In this document: positions 1 to 8,622 of the stretch, piece after piece
Layout: every line of letters begins with the position of its first letter
Position numbering within the stretch: the stretch's first letter is position 1
Origin: Hahella sp018986435
GTDB lineage: Bacteria; Pseudomonadota; Gammaproteobacteria; Pseudomonadales; Oleiphilaceae
Assembly (NCBI RefSeq): GCF_050749805.1
Contig: NZ_CP192738.1
Span: forward strand, 1,054,001 to 1,118,000
Length of the DNA: 64,000 nucleotides
Reading direction: 5' to 3'
Program-made: the position numbers and the translations under genes
The notes under the pieces: generated by a model
Told to the model about the DNA's origin: nothing
Database searches by the model: none
The model's input: the letters and a program-made list of their open reading frames with translations, nothing else

Positions 1-1
1 C

Positions 2-727
2 CTCAACGATATCTCCAAAGTGATCGTGCGCGATCCTGTACTGACGGCGAAATTGATTCGCTCCGCCAACAGCCCCTTATATAGAGGCTTCAAGGAAATC
101 GAGTGCTGTGAGGACGCGGTGGTGCGCCTGGGGTTGGACACCACGCGGCAACTGATCACGATCTTCACGTTGCGGGAAATCTTCCGCAGCAAGAACGCCA
201 TGCTGCAAAAACGCATGACCAAGCTCTGGCGACACTCCTCCGATGTGGGGGCGATCTCATTTGTGCTGGCGCGCATGACGCCGGGCATCAAGCCGGAGCA
301 GGCGTTGCTGGCGGGCATTCTCCATGACATCGGCGTGGTGCCGGTGATCATGTATGCGGAAGAACATCCGGCGCTGCGGACTCACGAGGACATGCTGGAG
401 AGCCTGATTATGGAGCTTCGGCAGGAAATCGGTTGCGCTTTGCTGGAGAGCTGGGAGTTTCCTGACGCCTTCGTAGCGGCGGCGCGCCATGCCGAAGACT
501 ACATGTACGATTCCGGCCAGGAGACGCCCACCTATGCGGATCTGGTGATTGTGGCGCAGATCCATTCATATATTGGCAAACCGGAGCATGGCGTCATACC
601 GCCCTTGGATCAGGTTCCCGCCTTCCATAAATTGGCCCTGGGTGAATTATCGCCGCAGCGTAGCCTGCAGGTGCTGCAAATGGCGGAAGAAGAAATCAAC
701 AGCGTGCGGCGTCTGTTGACGGACTAA
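2..727 (+). CDS. HDOD domain signalling protein (5' end outside window)
   Basis: The reading frame is already open at base 2 and reads LNDISK before the first possible start, the GTG at 20, so the gene begins upstream of the window. The visible part is an HDOD domain, an HD-related output domain found in signalling proteins. It shows the typical opening (VIVRDPVLTAKLIRSANSPLYRG), a central GILHDIGVVPVIMYAEE segment where HD phosphohydrolases carry their metal ligands, and the helical C-terminal half. HDOD proteins usually act as regulatory scaffolds in c-di-GMP or two-component signalling and mostly lack enzymatic activity; that is family knowledge. Its stop overlaps the end of the convergent channel gene by 4 bases. 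Any N-terminal partner domain is not visible. Confidence 0.85.
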   Translation, partial: LNDISKVIVRDPVLTAKLIRSANSPLYRGFKEIECCEDAVVRLGLDTTRQLITIFTLREIFRSKNAMLQKRMTKLWRHSSDVGAISFVLARMTPGIKPEQALLAGILHDIGVVPVIMYAEEHPALRTHEDMLESLIMELRQEIGCALLESWEFPDAFVAAARHAEDYMYDSGQETPTYADLVIVAQIHSYIGKPEHGVIPPLDQVPAFHKLALGELSPQRSLQVLQMAEEEINSVRRLLTD

Positions 728-1581
728 ACGTCCGGCGTTTCTTGCGGGTCCGGATCTTCCGCCGCATCGGAACGACCATTGTTTTTGATGTTAACTTCCT
801 CCGCTAACACGGTGATATGGCGCTCCATCCGCTCCATCTTCATTTCCAGATCGTTCAGCTTGTTCAGAATTTCCAGATCGCGGCGTACTTGATCTTTTTC
901 GTCCTGAGAAACGAAGAAGGCGGAAAATCCCGCTGTCAGTAATGAAAACAACGCCATGCCGAGAAGAATCAAAAAGGAGGCGAACAGTCTGCCGATAGTG
1001 CTGGTCGGCACAATATCGCCATAGCCGACCGTCGTCACCGTCACCCAGGCCCACCAGACCCCGTCCCAGGGCGTTTCAATGGCCGGGTCCAGTCCTGCGA
1101 TGATAAACCCCGCCATAACAATCACGATAAAGCCGATAAACAGCGTGTTGCCCAGATTGTGACGGGATAGAAGGCGTCGCGCGGTGCCGGAAATTTGCAG
1201 CAACAGACTGAACATAACCAGCAACCGCAGGGTGCGTAACGCGCCGGCCAGCGGCGAGAACCACCAAATCAGCGGGCAGCCGAACAGAATGATGATCAGG
1301 TTGACCCAATTGTTGCGCAGGTAATAGGTTTTTTTGTCCACCAGGGCGGTGAGCAGGAGCGTCTCCACGATAAAGAACAGCCAGATCAGCCAGTCTGTGA
1401 TCAGCAGGGCGTCGCCGGATAACTCATCGTTGGCCTGTAAATACCACTCGATAATGATCCAGATCGCCAGCAGCATCATTGGCCACTCCAAAATCTGCCC
1501 CCAGAATCGGGCGCGTGAATTCTCTGTGGCGGATACGCCGGCCAGGCCGGTGACGATAGGGAGGCGATCGGATAAAGACAT
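724..1581 (-). CDS. Voltage-gated-type potassium channel
   Basis: A 285-residue six-helix cation channel of the VIC superfamily. Hydrophobic segments lie at about residues 33-48, 61-82, 93-110, 115-131, 147-164 and 197-220. The arginine-bearing segment LRTLRLLVMFSLLLQ (116-130) looks like an S4 voltage sensor. The pore loop carries the K+ selectivity filter TTVGYGD (183-189). The C-terminus (about 225-270) is charged, with heptad-like leucines, and probably forms a tetramerising coiled coil. The tail is rich in Asp and Pro. It should form an inner-membrane K+ channel. The ATG at 1581 gives the usual family length. It is convergent with the HDOD gene and divergent from the Lon-N-domain gene. 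No regulatory RCK or cyclic-nucleotide domain is present, so gating is presumably by voltage. Confidence 0.85.
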   Translation of the reverse strand: MSLSDRLPIVTGLAGVSATENSRARFWGQILEWPMMLLAIWIIIEWYLQANDELSGDALLITDWLIWLFFIVETLLLTALVDKKTYYLRNNWVNLIIILFGCPLIWWFSPLAGALRTLRLLVMFSLLLQISGTARRLLSRHNLGNTLFIGFIVIVMAGFIIAGLDPAIETPWDGVWWAWVTVTTVGYGDIVPTSTIGRLFASFLILLGMALFSLLTAGFSAFFVSQDEKDQVRRDLEILNKLNDLEMKMERMERHITVLAEEVNIKNNGRSDAAEDPDPQETPDV

Positions 1582-1697
1582 GTTGGGCTTGGTTTAACTC
1601 TGCTTGGTGCGTTGTTTTCATGATTATGAAACAAATATAGCTAGCGTGGCGATGCAAGTCAGGGCCTTTTGTTTCAGTAACTTGCCATTTCACATAG

Positions 1698-1724
1698 GCG
1701 GTCTAATATCTGAGATTAGGCCGC
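1698..1724 (+). other. Hairpin in the leader of the Lon-N-domain gene
   Basis: A 10-bp inverted repeat (GCGGTCTAAT, then ATTAGGCCGC, one G-U pair) with a 7-base loop lies between the divergent channel and Lon-N-domain genes, about 75 bases before the ATG of the latter. It is followed by only three T, so it is not a convincing terminator. It may be a leader structure or an operator; the function is unknown. Confidence 0.35.
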
Positions 1725-1799
1725 TTTGACGCGTAAGGAGCGACGCAAGGCGAACAGACAGGCGCTGTTCCCCGGCTTAACGGGGTGGATGCTGCGATA

Positions 1800-2381
1800 A
1801 TGACGAAAGAGTTCCCTATATTTCCGCTGAATTCCGTGTTGTGCCCAAAGGGGCGATTGCCGCTGCAGATTTTCGAACAACGTTATCTGTCCATGATCAG
1901 CCGTTGTCTGAAGTCCCACGAAGGGTTTGTCATTGTGCTGATCAAAGACGGCAAGGAGGCGAGCGGAGACTGTACTTTCTTTGACGTTGGCTCCTACGCA
2001 AGGGTTGTCGATTTCCAGCAGCTGCCTAACGGCTTCTTGGGAATCACCGCGGAAGGCGAGTGCAAGGTGAGCATCTCCCACGCACATAGGCAAAGCGACG
2101 GACTGTATGTGGCGAAGGTCGAAGCGTTAGGTCTGGAGACGCCGACGGAAATCCCTGAACAATACTCCGAGCTGGCGGACCTTTTGGGAGACCTCCTGCG
2201 CCATCCAGTGATACAGGCGCTGGGCATGAGCGTGGACTTTCAAGACGCCCGTGATGTGGGGTGGCGCCTGGTGGAGCTGTTGCCGCTGGCGATGGAGGAT
2301 AAACAGTATCTGTTGACCCTTGACGATCCCATCTATCGGCTTGAGCAGATTCGCTACCTTATTCATGCCCTGGCGGAGTAG
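1800..2381 (+). CDS. Stand-alone Lon N-terminal (LON substrate-binding) domain protein
   Basis: About 193 residues made up of the Lon protease N-terminal (PUA-like) domain and its helical extension: FPIFPLNSVLCPKGRLPLQIFEQRYLSMI, then a FLGITAEGECK segment, ending in EQIRYLIHALAE. The ATPase and protease domains of Lon are absent, as in the widespread bacterial LON-domain-only family. Known Lon N-domains recognise protein substrates, so a binding or adaptor role is inferred; no enzymatic residues are visible. The ATG at 1800 is preferred because the domain starts directly after it; a GTG at 1785 would add five residues. It is convergent with the DedA-PAP2 gene. Confidence 0.8.
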   Translation: MTKEFPIFPLNSVLCPKGRLPLQIFEQRYLSMISRCLKSHEGFVIVLIKDGKEASGDCTFFDVGSYARVVDFQQLPNGFLGITAEGECKVSISHAHRQSDGLYVAKVEALGLETPTEIPEQYSELADLLGDLLRHPVIQALGMSVDFQDARDVGWRLVELLPLAMEDKQYLLTLDDPIYRLEQIRYLIHALAE

Positions 2382-2416
2382 CCCAGGGTATCTTTTGTCT
2401 CTGCTTTATTTATGCT

Positions 2417-3850
2417 TTATCTCTGCATTTGAATACTGACAGCTTCCGGCATGGTCCAGCCAAGATAGGCGCACGCCGCCAGGACAAATCCGAATAACAA
2501 CCCATAACGCCAGCCGCCCCGCCACATGGGGGTTCTGTCGAAATGACTCTGCGCCACCCGGGCGAAACCACAGACCGTCAGCCCCAGTAAGGCGCCGCCG
2601 ACAACATCCGAAAACCAATGCACGCCCAGGTACAGACGGCTGAACGCCACCAGCAAGGCGGCCATCGCGCCGGAAATATAGATCGGCCAGCGTCGTGGTG
2701 GACTGAACTCCCGCGCCAGCATTGATGTCGCTAATCCGTAGACCAGTACTGCGCCGCTGGTATGGCCGCTTGGGTAGGCGAAAGACGCCGGCGCCAGTAG
2801 CGCCTCCGGCCGCGCGATCTGCAGCCAGTGTTTCAGCCCGGTGGTGGCGGCGTGAGTGACCAAACCTGCGCCGACGCAACACAGCATCAGGCGCAGGTTT
2901 TTCTGCAACAGTAATAAGAGGCCGAAGAATCCAAAGGCGATATATAAAAATGTGGGGTCGCCCAGTAGCGTCATGCCTATGAAGAGATAATCCAGAATAG
3001 GAGTGTGCAGGCGCTGCATATTCTCTGCGACCCAGGCGTTCAAGTGCGACACCGCGTCAGTGTTCATCACCAGCAAAGTCCACAGTATGAAAAGCAACAA
3101 CGCGCAGGAACCCAGTAAAAAGGAGCTGATGGGATATTCTTTGACGCCGTCGCGAAGGCTGTAACTATTGGCCCATAAACGGCCGACTCCTGGACGCTTG
3201 GCGCCGAAACGGAGCAGGGAGCGGTAAAGTTTACCGCTGGGGCGCAGTTGATAATGAAACTGAGTGAACAAGCTGGCCAGGCTCACCAGGATGAGAACGA
3301 CGACTGTTAATACCGGGTAGAAATGTGGAGGCAGTGGCGCGCGCGTATCGATAGCGGCCCCGACCAGAAAACCGGGTACGACATAAAAGGGCGCCCAGGC
3401 CAGAGCGGACAGCAGATTAAAGGTGAAAAAGCGGCGCGCGCTCATATTGAGCATCCCCGCCACCAGGGGAATGACGGGGCGGACAGGGCCTATGAAGCGC
3501 CCGATAATGACGCTTTTGCCGCCATGGCGTTGAAAGAAGCTTTCCCCCTGAGTCAGCAGGTCAGGGTATTTCGACAAAGGCCACAGCCCGCGAACGCGGA
3601 CATCCAGGTATTTGCCCAAATAGAAACTCAAGCCATCGCCAAGGACTGCGCCGAGGAAAGCCGCCATGATTGTCCATTGCAACGCGAGCGCGCCGCCGCC
3701 GCAAATCGCCGCCAGTCCAAACAGCAATACGACGCCAGGAATAATAATGCCGGCGATAGCCAGGGACTCCAGAAACGCCACCAGGAATACGGCGATGGCT
3801 AACCAGTCAGGATGTTGTTGCACCCAAATAAGAAGAGAGTTCGGAGACAC
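2417..3850 (-). CDS. DedA-family membrane protein fused to PAP2 phosphatase
   Basis: A 477-residue polytopic inner-membrane protein in two parts. Residues 1-200 are a DedA/SNARE-associated domain, with the acidic residues E28 and D72 (GDGLSFYLG) and the GRFIGPVRPVIPLVAG motif (about 117-132). DedA proteins move undecaprenyl phosphate and other lipids across the membrane. Residues 245-460 are a PAP2 phosphatase with all three signature motifs: K340-x6-RP348, PSGHT (360-364, H363) and SRLYLGVHWFSD (404-415, H411 and D415). The PAP2 half would dephosphorylate a lipid pyrophosphate or phosphate at the periplasmic face. The pairing suggests coupled dephosphorylation and recycling of a lipid carrier (inference). 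The start at 3850 gives a full first DedA segment. Confidence 0.9.
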   Translation of the reverse strand: MSPNSLLIWVQQHPDWLAIAVFLVAFLESLAIAGIIIPGVVLLFGLAAICGGGALALQWTIMAAFLGAVLGDGLSFYLGKYLDVRVRGLWPLSKYPDLLTQGESFFQRHGGKSVIIGRFIGPVRPVIPLVAGMLNMSARRFFTFNLLSALAWAPFYVVPGFLVGAAIDTRAPLPPHFYPVLTVVVLILVSLASLFTQFHYQLRPSGKLYRSLLRFGAKRPGVGRLWANSYSLRDGVKEYPISSFLLGSCALLLFILWTLLVMNTDAVSHLNAWVAENMQRLHTPILDYLFIGMTLLGDPTFLYIAFGFFGLLLLLQKNLRLMLCCVGAGLVTHAATTGLKHWLQIARPEALLAPASFAYPSGHTSGAVLVYGLATSMLAREFSPPRRWPIYISGAMAALLVAFSRLYLGVHWFSDVVGGALLGLTVCGFARVAQSHFDRTPMWRGGWRYGLLFGFVLAACAYLGWTMPEAVSIQMQR

Positions 3851-4072
3851 AGTGTTTCCTTTGCGACTGAATCTATTGGCGCATCATCCTGTGTAAGACT
3901 TTTCAGGAAAGCGCCTTTCGGCGGGCTATTTTAAGCCGCAGACGGCCGTTTTTCTAACTTTCCGCCCTGAAAGACTGGTAATGTTTGGCTTCAATGCAAG
4001 CGTATCCTGCAGGCGAGAATAAAAGGCGGCGATTTAATTACCAAGCGGCGGCAGGAGCCTGAGCGGCCCCTG

Positions 4073-5059
4073 TTATTTGGACTTGCTCAGCACCACGCGG
4101 TTATGGCCGGACTGCTGGGCCTGTTTCAAAGCGGTCAGCGCACGGTCCGTAAGCGCCTGATCATCCGTTTCTCCGGATTTACGCGTCAGGCAGCCTACGC
4201 TGACAGTGAGACTGTCGATGATTGGCCAGGTGCGCTCCTCCACGCTGCGGCGTAAACGCTCCGCAATCACCAGCAGCCCTTCTTCCGGCGTCATCGGCAG
4301 CATGATAAAAAAGCGGCCGTTATCGACGTAATAGATGCTGTCGCCAGCCCGGGTCATTTGCAGAAGCTGGGCGCCGAACTGAGAAAGCAGCTCGTTAATG
4401 AAATTCTGTCCTTGCACTTCCCGTTGCTGATCAAAAAAGTCGACCTCCAACACCACCAGAGACAAAGGGTGGGAGGTGGCTTCCGAGCGGGAAATTTCCT
4501 GTTTGAGCGAAAACTCCAAGTGCTTTTGGTTATAGGCGCCGGTGAGCGGGTCCTTGATGGAGGCATGCACCAGAAAGCGGGATTTATGGTGATACAAATA
4601 GGCGTAAACGCCGGCCAAGCCGACTAACAGGGCATAACTGGTGGCGAAACGCAGCGTGCTGTAAAAAGAGTCGCTGTAGGATAGAGCGACGCTGCTGATA
4701 AGCAGGGTGACAATGTTGAAGGTGAAGGCGGGGCGCAAGGGGAGAAGCAGAAAGCTGAACAGTCCGATGCCATAAAGCCAATGCACGATCGCTTTTTGGC
4801 CGCCGCTTAACTGCAGCGCGACCACTACAAGCATGACCGTCAACACTGCGAGATGGCCGCCGTAGGCGTTCAGGTCGCTGCGTCGCGCCCAGGCGTAAAT
4901 AGCGCCGAACAGCATTGCCGGCGCCAGCAGAATGCTCATGTAAAACAGGTCGTATAAGCCGTAGCGCACATTTTGCACGGACATGAACAGCAGCAGGAAT
5001 AACGTCGCCAGATATAAGGCGATACGCGTACGGGTGCGTAGATAGGACTCAGCCAGCAA
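4073..5059 (-). CDS. Membrane protein with degenerate GGDEF domain (second of a pair)
   Basis: 328 residues: about six membrane segments in the first 155 residues, then a diguanylate-cyclase-fold domain beginning at IKDPLTGAYNQKHLE (168-182). The GGDEF signature is replaced by VDNGRF (245-250), so the catalytic and metal-binding loop is lost. The first metal aspartate region (LEVDFFD, about 204-210) and the distal TVSVGCL strand are kept. No RxxD inhibitory site is seen. It cannot be expected to make c-di-GMP; a sensory or pseudo-enzyme role is inferred. Its start overlaps the end of the upstream sister gene by 11 bases, so the two are translated as one unit. Confidence 0.8.
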   Translation of the reverse strand: MLAESYLRTRTRIALYLATLFLLLFMSVQNVRYGLYDLFYMSILLAPAMLFGAIYAWARRSDLNAYGGHLAVLTVMLVVVALQLSGGQKAIVHWLYGIGLFSFLLLPLRPAFTFNIVTLLISSVALSYSDSFYSTLRFATSYALLVGLAGVYAYLYHHKSRFLVHASIKDPLTGAYNQKHLEFSLKQEISRSEATSHPLSLVVLEVDFFDQQREVQGQNFINELLSQFGAQLLQMTRAGDSIYYVDNGRFFIMLPMTPEEGLLVIAERLRRSVEERTWPIIDSLTVSVGCLTRKSGETDDQALTDRALTALKQAQQSGHNRVVLSKSK

Positions 5060-6053
5060 GTGTCGCCCCTCCTTCGGATTCCATTTCCAGGAATTCAGTC
5101 TGTTGATTCGCGCCTTTGTTACGGGCGAATGTGAGCGCGCGGCGGGCGTTGGCGATCAGGGTTTCCGGAGTATCGCCCACATTCAGCGTCGCCAGCCCCA
5201 GGCTAACGGTGACCGTGATCTCGCGCGTGCTCAGCGCCTGCTTGGCTTTCACTCTCAGTTGTGACGCCTTCTTCGCCGCCTCTCTGGAATTGCAGTGAGG
5301 CAGCAGAATAATGAAGTCCACGTTTTCATAGCGGTAATAGCTGTCGAACAGACGTAGATTCTCGTGCAACATGCGCCCCAGCCTGTGCAGGATGTGGTCT
5401 TTATCGTCTGCGGAAGCGTGTTCCAGGGAGTTGCTGTCGATGCTCAACGCGAGAATGGACAAGTCGGTGCCCTCCCGCTCGCTGCGCTGGATTTCCTTGT
5501 CGAGATCCTGAGTCAGATATTCGCGAGTGGAGGCGAGGGTAAGGTTATCGGTACGGCGTAGTGGTTTGAGCTGCTGCTCTTTGATCTCACGCAGATACAC
5601 AAAAGCCAGAGACATCGCCAGGCTTAATAGATAGATGAAGAAGATCTGCACTTTTTCCGGCCCTTGATAATAGCCGATAAGCGCGAGCGCCAGCGCGATG
5701 GAGTAAGCGGAAGTGACGATGGTCGCCACTTGAATCCGATAAATCAGAAAGGCGATCAACGGCACGATGTAGCACCATTGTTCGGCGGTGCCCGGGTAGC
5801 GCACCATAGCCGCCAGGGTGATGAGCACCAGAAATACCACTATCACATGGGACAACCATAACGGAGCTGGCTGCTCTCCATGGCGTTGATTGAGCTTGCC
5901 GTTGGCCAGCAGCAGGCCAGCGAATACGCCGGAGACGCCAGCCATCAACCACTCTGCGAAAAGTGCGGCGCCCAGCGCCAGAAGTGCGGCGACTACCGCC
6001 GCGAGAGAATAAGCTTTACTGCGCAGTTGGTTGTTCAGCTCAACGGGCGTCAT
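5049..6053 (-). CDS. Membrane protein with degenerate GGDEF domain (first of a pair)
   Basis: 334 residues with about six hydrophobic segments (residues 15-155), a short charged linker, and a cyclase-fold domain starting near RRTDNLTLASTREYL (166-180). Where GGDEF should be there is YENVDF (242-247); the ALSIDSNSL strand keeps an aspartate (D206) and TVSLGLA marks the last core strand. The catalytic loop and inhibitory site are both absent. It is the first gene of a two-gene operon with the next, similarly built gene, with an 11-base overlap, suggesting an ancient duplication and a heteromeric membrane complex (inference). It is divergent from proA across about 120 bases. Confidence 0.8.
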   Translation of the reverse strand: MTPVELNNQLRSKAYSLAAVVAALLALGAALFAEWLMAGVSGVFAGLLLANGKLNQRHGEQPAPLWLSHVIVVFLVLITLAAMVRYPGTAEQWCYIVPLIAFLIYRIQVATIVTSAYSIALALALIGYYQGPEKVQIFFIYLLSLAMSLAFVYLREIKEQQLKPLRRTDNLTLASTREYLTQDLDKEIQRSEREGTDLSILALSIDSNSLEHASADDKDHILHRLGRMLHENLRLFDSYYRYENVDFIILLPHCNSREAAKKASQLRVKAKQALSTREITVTVSLGLATLNVGDTPETLIANARRALTFARNKGANQQTEFLEMESEGGATLAG

Positions 6054-6103
6054 GTTGTTTTATATTATGCATCGAGGATTTGAGTATAAGTTGTCAGTAT
6101 TAT

Positions 6104-6125
6104 TCAGCATTTGCTGATGTATAAT
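6104..6125 (+). promoter_or_regulatory. proA promoter region: TCAGCA/TGCTGA palindrome and TATAAT
   Basis: A perfect 6-bp inverted repeat, TCAGCA-TT-TGCTGA (6104-6117), sits directly before a consensus -10 hexamer TATAAT (6120-6125), 50 bases ahead of the proA start. No good -35 hexamer is found at 16-18 bp. The palindrome overlaps the -10/-35 spacer, so a repressor bound there would block the promoter. No regulator can be named. Confidence 0.45.
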
Positions 6126-6175
6126 AGCCAGTTTACATCATGTTTCGGAAATACCAAGCAGAGGTCTTAGACTGC

Positions 6176-7432
6176 ATGGATATAAATGCCTACATGCACG
6201 AAGTGGGGAGCGAAGCCCGCTCGGCGTCCCGTTTGATTGCTAAAGCAGACACCGGCGTCAAGAACAAAGCGTTGATCGCTACTGCGGAAGCTATCGACGC
6301 CGCGCGAGAAGAACTGATGGCCGCTAACGGCAAGGATCTGGAATCCGGTCGGGCGAATGGCCTGGATGCAGCATTGCTGGATCGTCTGGAGCTGACGCCA
6401 GCCCGTATCGACGCCATGATCGAAGGTTTGCATCAGGTTGCTGCGCTGCCGGACCCGGTAGGCGAAATCACTGGCCTTAACTATCGCCCGAGCGGAATTC
6501 AGGTTGGCAAAATGCGCGTGCCGTTGGGCGTAGTGGGCATCATCTATGAGTCTCGCCCCAATGTGACCGTTGAAGCGGCCAGCCTGTGCTTGAAATCAGG
6601 CAACGCCACTATTCTGCGTGGGGGCTCCGAAGCTATTCATTCCAATCAGGCGATCGCCGCTTGTATCGAGAAAGGTCTGAAAGCCGCAGGCTTGCCGGCG
6701 TCGGTGGTGCAGGTGATCAAGACGACGGATCGGGCCGCTGTGGGCGAACTGATTACCATGCCAGACTATGTCGACGTTATCGTACCTCGTGGCGGCAAGG
6801 GATTGATCGAACGCATCAGTCGCGAAGCGCGGGTGCCCGTCATCAAGCATCTGGATGGCGTCTGCCATGTTTTTATTGACCGCGATGCGGATCTGAATAA
6901 AGCCCTGACTATTGCGGTTAACTCGAAAACCCAGCGTTATGGCACGTGTAATACCATGGAGACGCTATTGGTGGACGCGCCTGTCGCCGCAACCATTTTG
7001 CCGCAGTTGGCGCAAGCCTACGCCGAGAAAGGCGTTGAGTTGCGTGGCTGCGAGCGGACCCGGGAAATCCTGCCACAAGCGTTGAGCGCGGTAGAGGCGG
7101 ACTGGTCTGAGGAATATCTGGCGCCGATACTGGCCATCAAAGTAGTGGAAGATCTGGACGACGCGATTGCTCATATCAATCACTATGGCTCGCAACATAC
7201 TGATGCGATTGTGACGGAGAGCTACAGCAAAGGCCGTCGTTTTCTGACGGAGGTGGATTCCAGCTCCGTGATGATCAACGCTTCCACGCGATTCGCAGAC
7301 GGTTTCGAGTATGGCCTGGGTGCGGAAATCGGCATTTCCACCGATAAAATTCACGCGCGCGGTCCCGTCGGTTTGGAAGGACTGACCTCACAAAAATACG
7401 TGGTGCTCGGGGATGGCCATATTCGGCAGTAA
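6176..7432 (+). CDS. proA: Gamma-glutamyl phosphate reductase
   Basis: Catalyses NADPH-dependent reduction of gamma-glutamyl phosphate to glutamate semialdehyde, the second step of proline synthesis, in the cytoplasm. The 418-residue protein is full length and has an aldehyde-dehydrogenase fold: VPLGVVGIIYESRPNVTVEAA, the cofactor region ILRGGSEAIHSN, the catalytic cysteine in QRYGTCNTMETLL, and the conserved end RGPVGLEGLTSQKYV. The start is placed at the ATG at 6176 (MDINAYMHEVG), preceded by GAGGT; an in-frame ATG at 6140 would add 12 residues not usual for ProA. It heads the run into nadD 30 bp downstream. proB is not in the window. Confidence 0.97.
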   Translation: MDINAYMHEVGSEARSASRLIAKADTGVKNKALIATAEAIDAAREELMAANGKDLESGRANGLDAALLDRLELTPARIDAMIEGLHQVAALPDPVGEITGLNYRPSGIQVGKMRVPLGVVGIIYESRPNVTVEAASLCLKSGNATILRGGSEAIHSNQAIAACIEKGLKAAGLPASVVQVIKTTDRAAVGELITMPDYVDVIVPRGGKGLIERISREARVPVIKHLDGVCHVFIDRDADLNKALTIAVNSKTQRYGTCNTMETLLVDAPVAATILPQLAQAYAEKGVELRGCERTREILPQALSAVEADWSEEYLAPILAIKVVEDLDDAIAHINHYGSQHTDAIVTESYSKGRRFLTEVDSSSVMINASTRFADGFEYGLGAEIGISTDKIHARGPVGLEGLTSQKYVVLGDGHIRQ

Positions 7433-7462
7433 CGGGCGCGAGGAAAGACTTCCTACCTGATC

Positions 7463-8122
7463 ATGCAGGAACATTCTCCCATAGTGCTGCTTGGCGGCAC
7501 TTTTGACCCTATACACTTCGGTCACTTGCGTACGGCGCTGGAATTACAGCAGCACTTCGGCGAGATGGCGGAAGTGCGCCTGATTCCCTGTGGCGACCCT
7601 CGTCATCGCGCCGCGCCCAAGGCCTCTGGCGAGCATCGTCTGGCGATGCTGCGACTGGCGTTAGAAGGTGAGCCAGGCCTGCGCATTGACGAAGTTGAGG
7701 TGCGCAGAACCGGCGCCAGCTATACGGTGGATACGCTGTTGGAGCTGCGTCAGGAGGTCGGTAATCAGCGGCCATTGATATTCGTTATGGGGACAGACGC
7801 CTTTGAGTCGCTGCCAAAATGGCGAAGATGGCTGGAAATTATTCAATTAGCCCATATAATGGTGGTTAACAGACCGGGTTGGTCATTTTGTGAGCAAGGT
7901 GAGTTGGGAGATTTTTTGCGTCAGCACTCCGCAGAGAGCAATAACGACCTGATACGCCAGCCTGCCGGAAAGGTTGGATTCATTACGCTTACCCAAATGG
8001 GAATTTCCAGTTCCAAGGTGCGTGAGCTAATCGGCTTGCGCCTATCCCCCCGTTTCTTACTACCGGATTCGGTGTGGCGATATATTCGCCAGCATCGTCT
8101 ATATGGCGCTGTGAATGCCTAG
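7463..8122 (+). CDS. nadD: Nicotinate-nucleotide adenylyltransferase
   Basis: Transfers AMP from ATP to nicotinate mononucleotide to form deamido-NAD in NAD synthesis. The 219-residue protein has the nucleotidyltransferase signature GGTFDPIHFGHLR near residues 11-23 with its HxGH-type histidines, and the C-terminal ISSSKVREL motif for ATP phosphate binding. The FVMGTDAFESLPKWRRW segment is characteristic of the family. It lies between proA and rsfS, an order conserved in many gammaproteobacteria. Confidence 0.96.
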   Translation: MQEHSPIVLLGGTFDPIHFGHLRTALELQQHFGEMAEVRLIPCGDPRHRAAPKASGEHRLAMLRLALEGEPGLRIDEVEVRRTGASYTVDTLLELRQEVGNQRPLIFVMGTDAFESLPKWRRWLEIIQLAHIMVVNRPGWSFCEQGELGDFLRQHSAESNNDLIRQPAGKVGFITLTQMGISSSKVRELIGLRLSPRFLLPDSVWRYIRQHRLYGAVNA

Positions 8123-8228
8123 GGCGCTTTTCCTTAATTATTGCAACGCGACAGTTATTGGAAACCGCTTGCGGGCGGCGGGCGCCGCATTATTTAAATA
8201 TTCTTTAACCCCCCCTCTATGAGGCGTT

Positions 8229-8582
8229 ATGGAGACTGAAAATCTGAAAGAGATAGTCATTAAGGCACTGGAAGATATCAAAGCAAAAGATATCTCAGTG
8301 CTGGATGTAAAAGACCGCACTAGCGTAACGGACTACATGGTCATCGCCAGCGGAACCTCGAATCGTCACGTTAAATCCATCGCGGATAACGTCATTGCTG
8401 AAGTCAAAGCCAACGGCGGCCGTCCGCTGGGCTCTGAAGGCGGCGCGGCGTCTGATTGGATCCTCGTGGATCTGGGCGATATCGTGGTCCATGTCATGCT
8501 GCCGTCGTCCCGGGAGTTTTATGATCTGGAGCGCTTCTGGCGCGATTCGCCAGTGGCGGAATCCATGTCGCATCACGTGTAA
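8229..8582 (+). CDS. rsfS: Ribosomal silencing factor RsfS
   Basis: A 117-residue Iojap/YbeB family protein. It binds uL14 on the large ribosomal subunit and blocks subunit joining under starvation (family knowledge). Seen here: the opening IVIKALEDIKAKDISVLDVKD, the core VTDYMVIASGTSNRHVKSIADNV, and the end VDLGDIVVHVMLPSSREFYDLERFW, all at family positions. The ATG at 8229 is preceded by GAGGC. It is coupled to rlmH 40 bp downstream. Confidence 0.95.
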   Translation: METENLKEIVIKALEDIKAKDISVLDVKDRTSVTDYMVIASGTSNRHVKSIADNVIAEVKANGGRPLGSEGGAASDWILVDLGDIVVHVMLPSSREFYDLERFWRDSPVAESMSHHV

Positions 8583-8622
8583 TTCCGGCGATAAAGTATT
8601 TATTGACGATTAAAGAATTACA

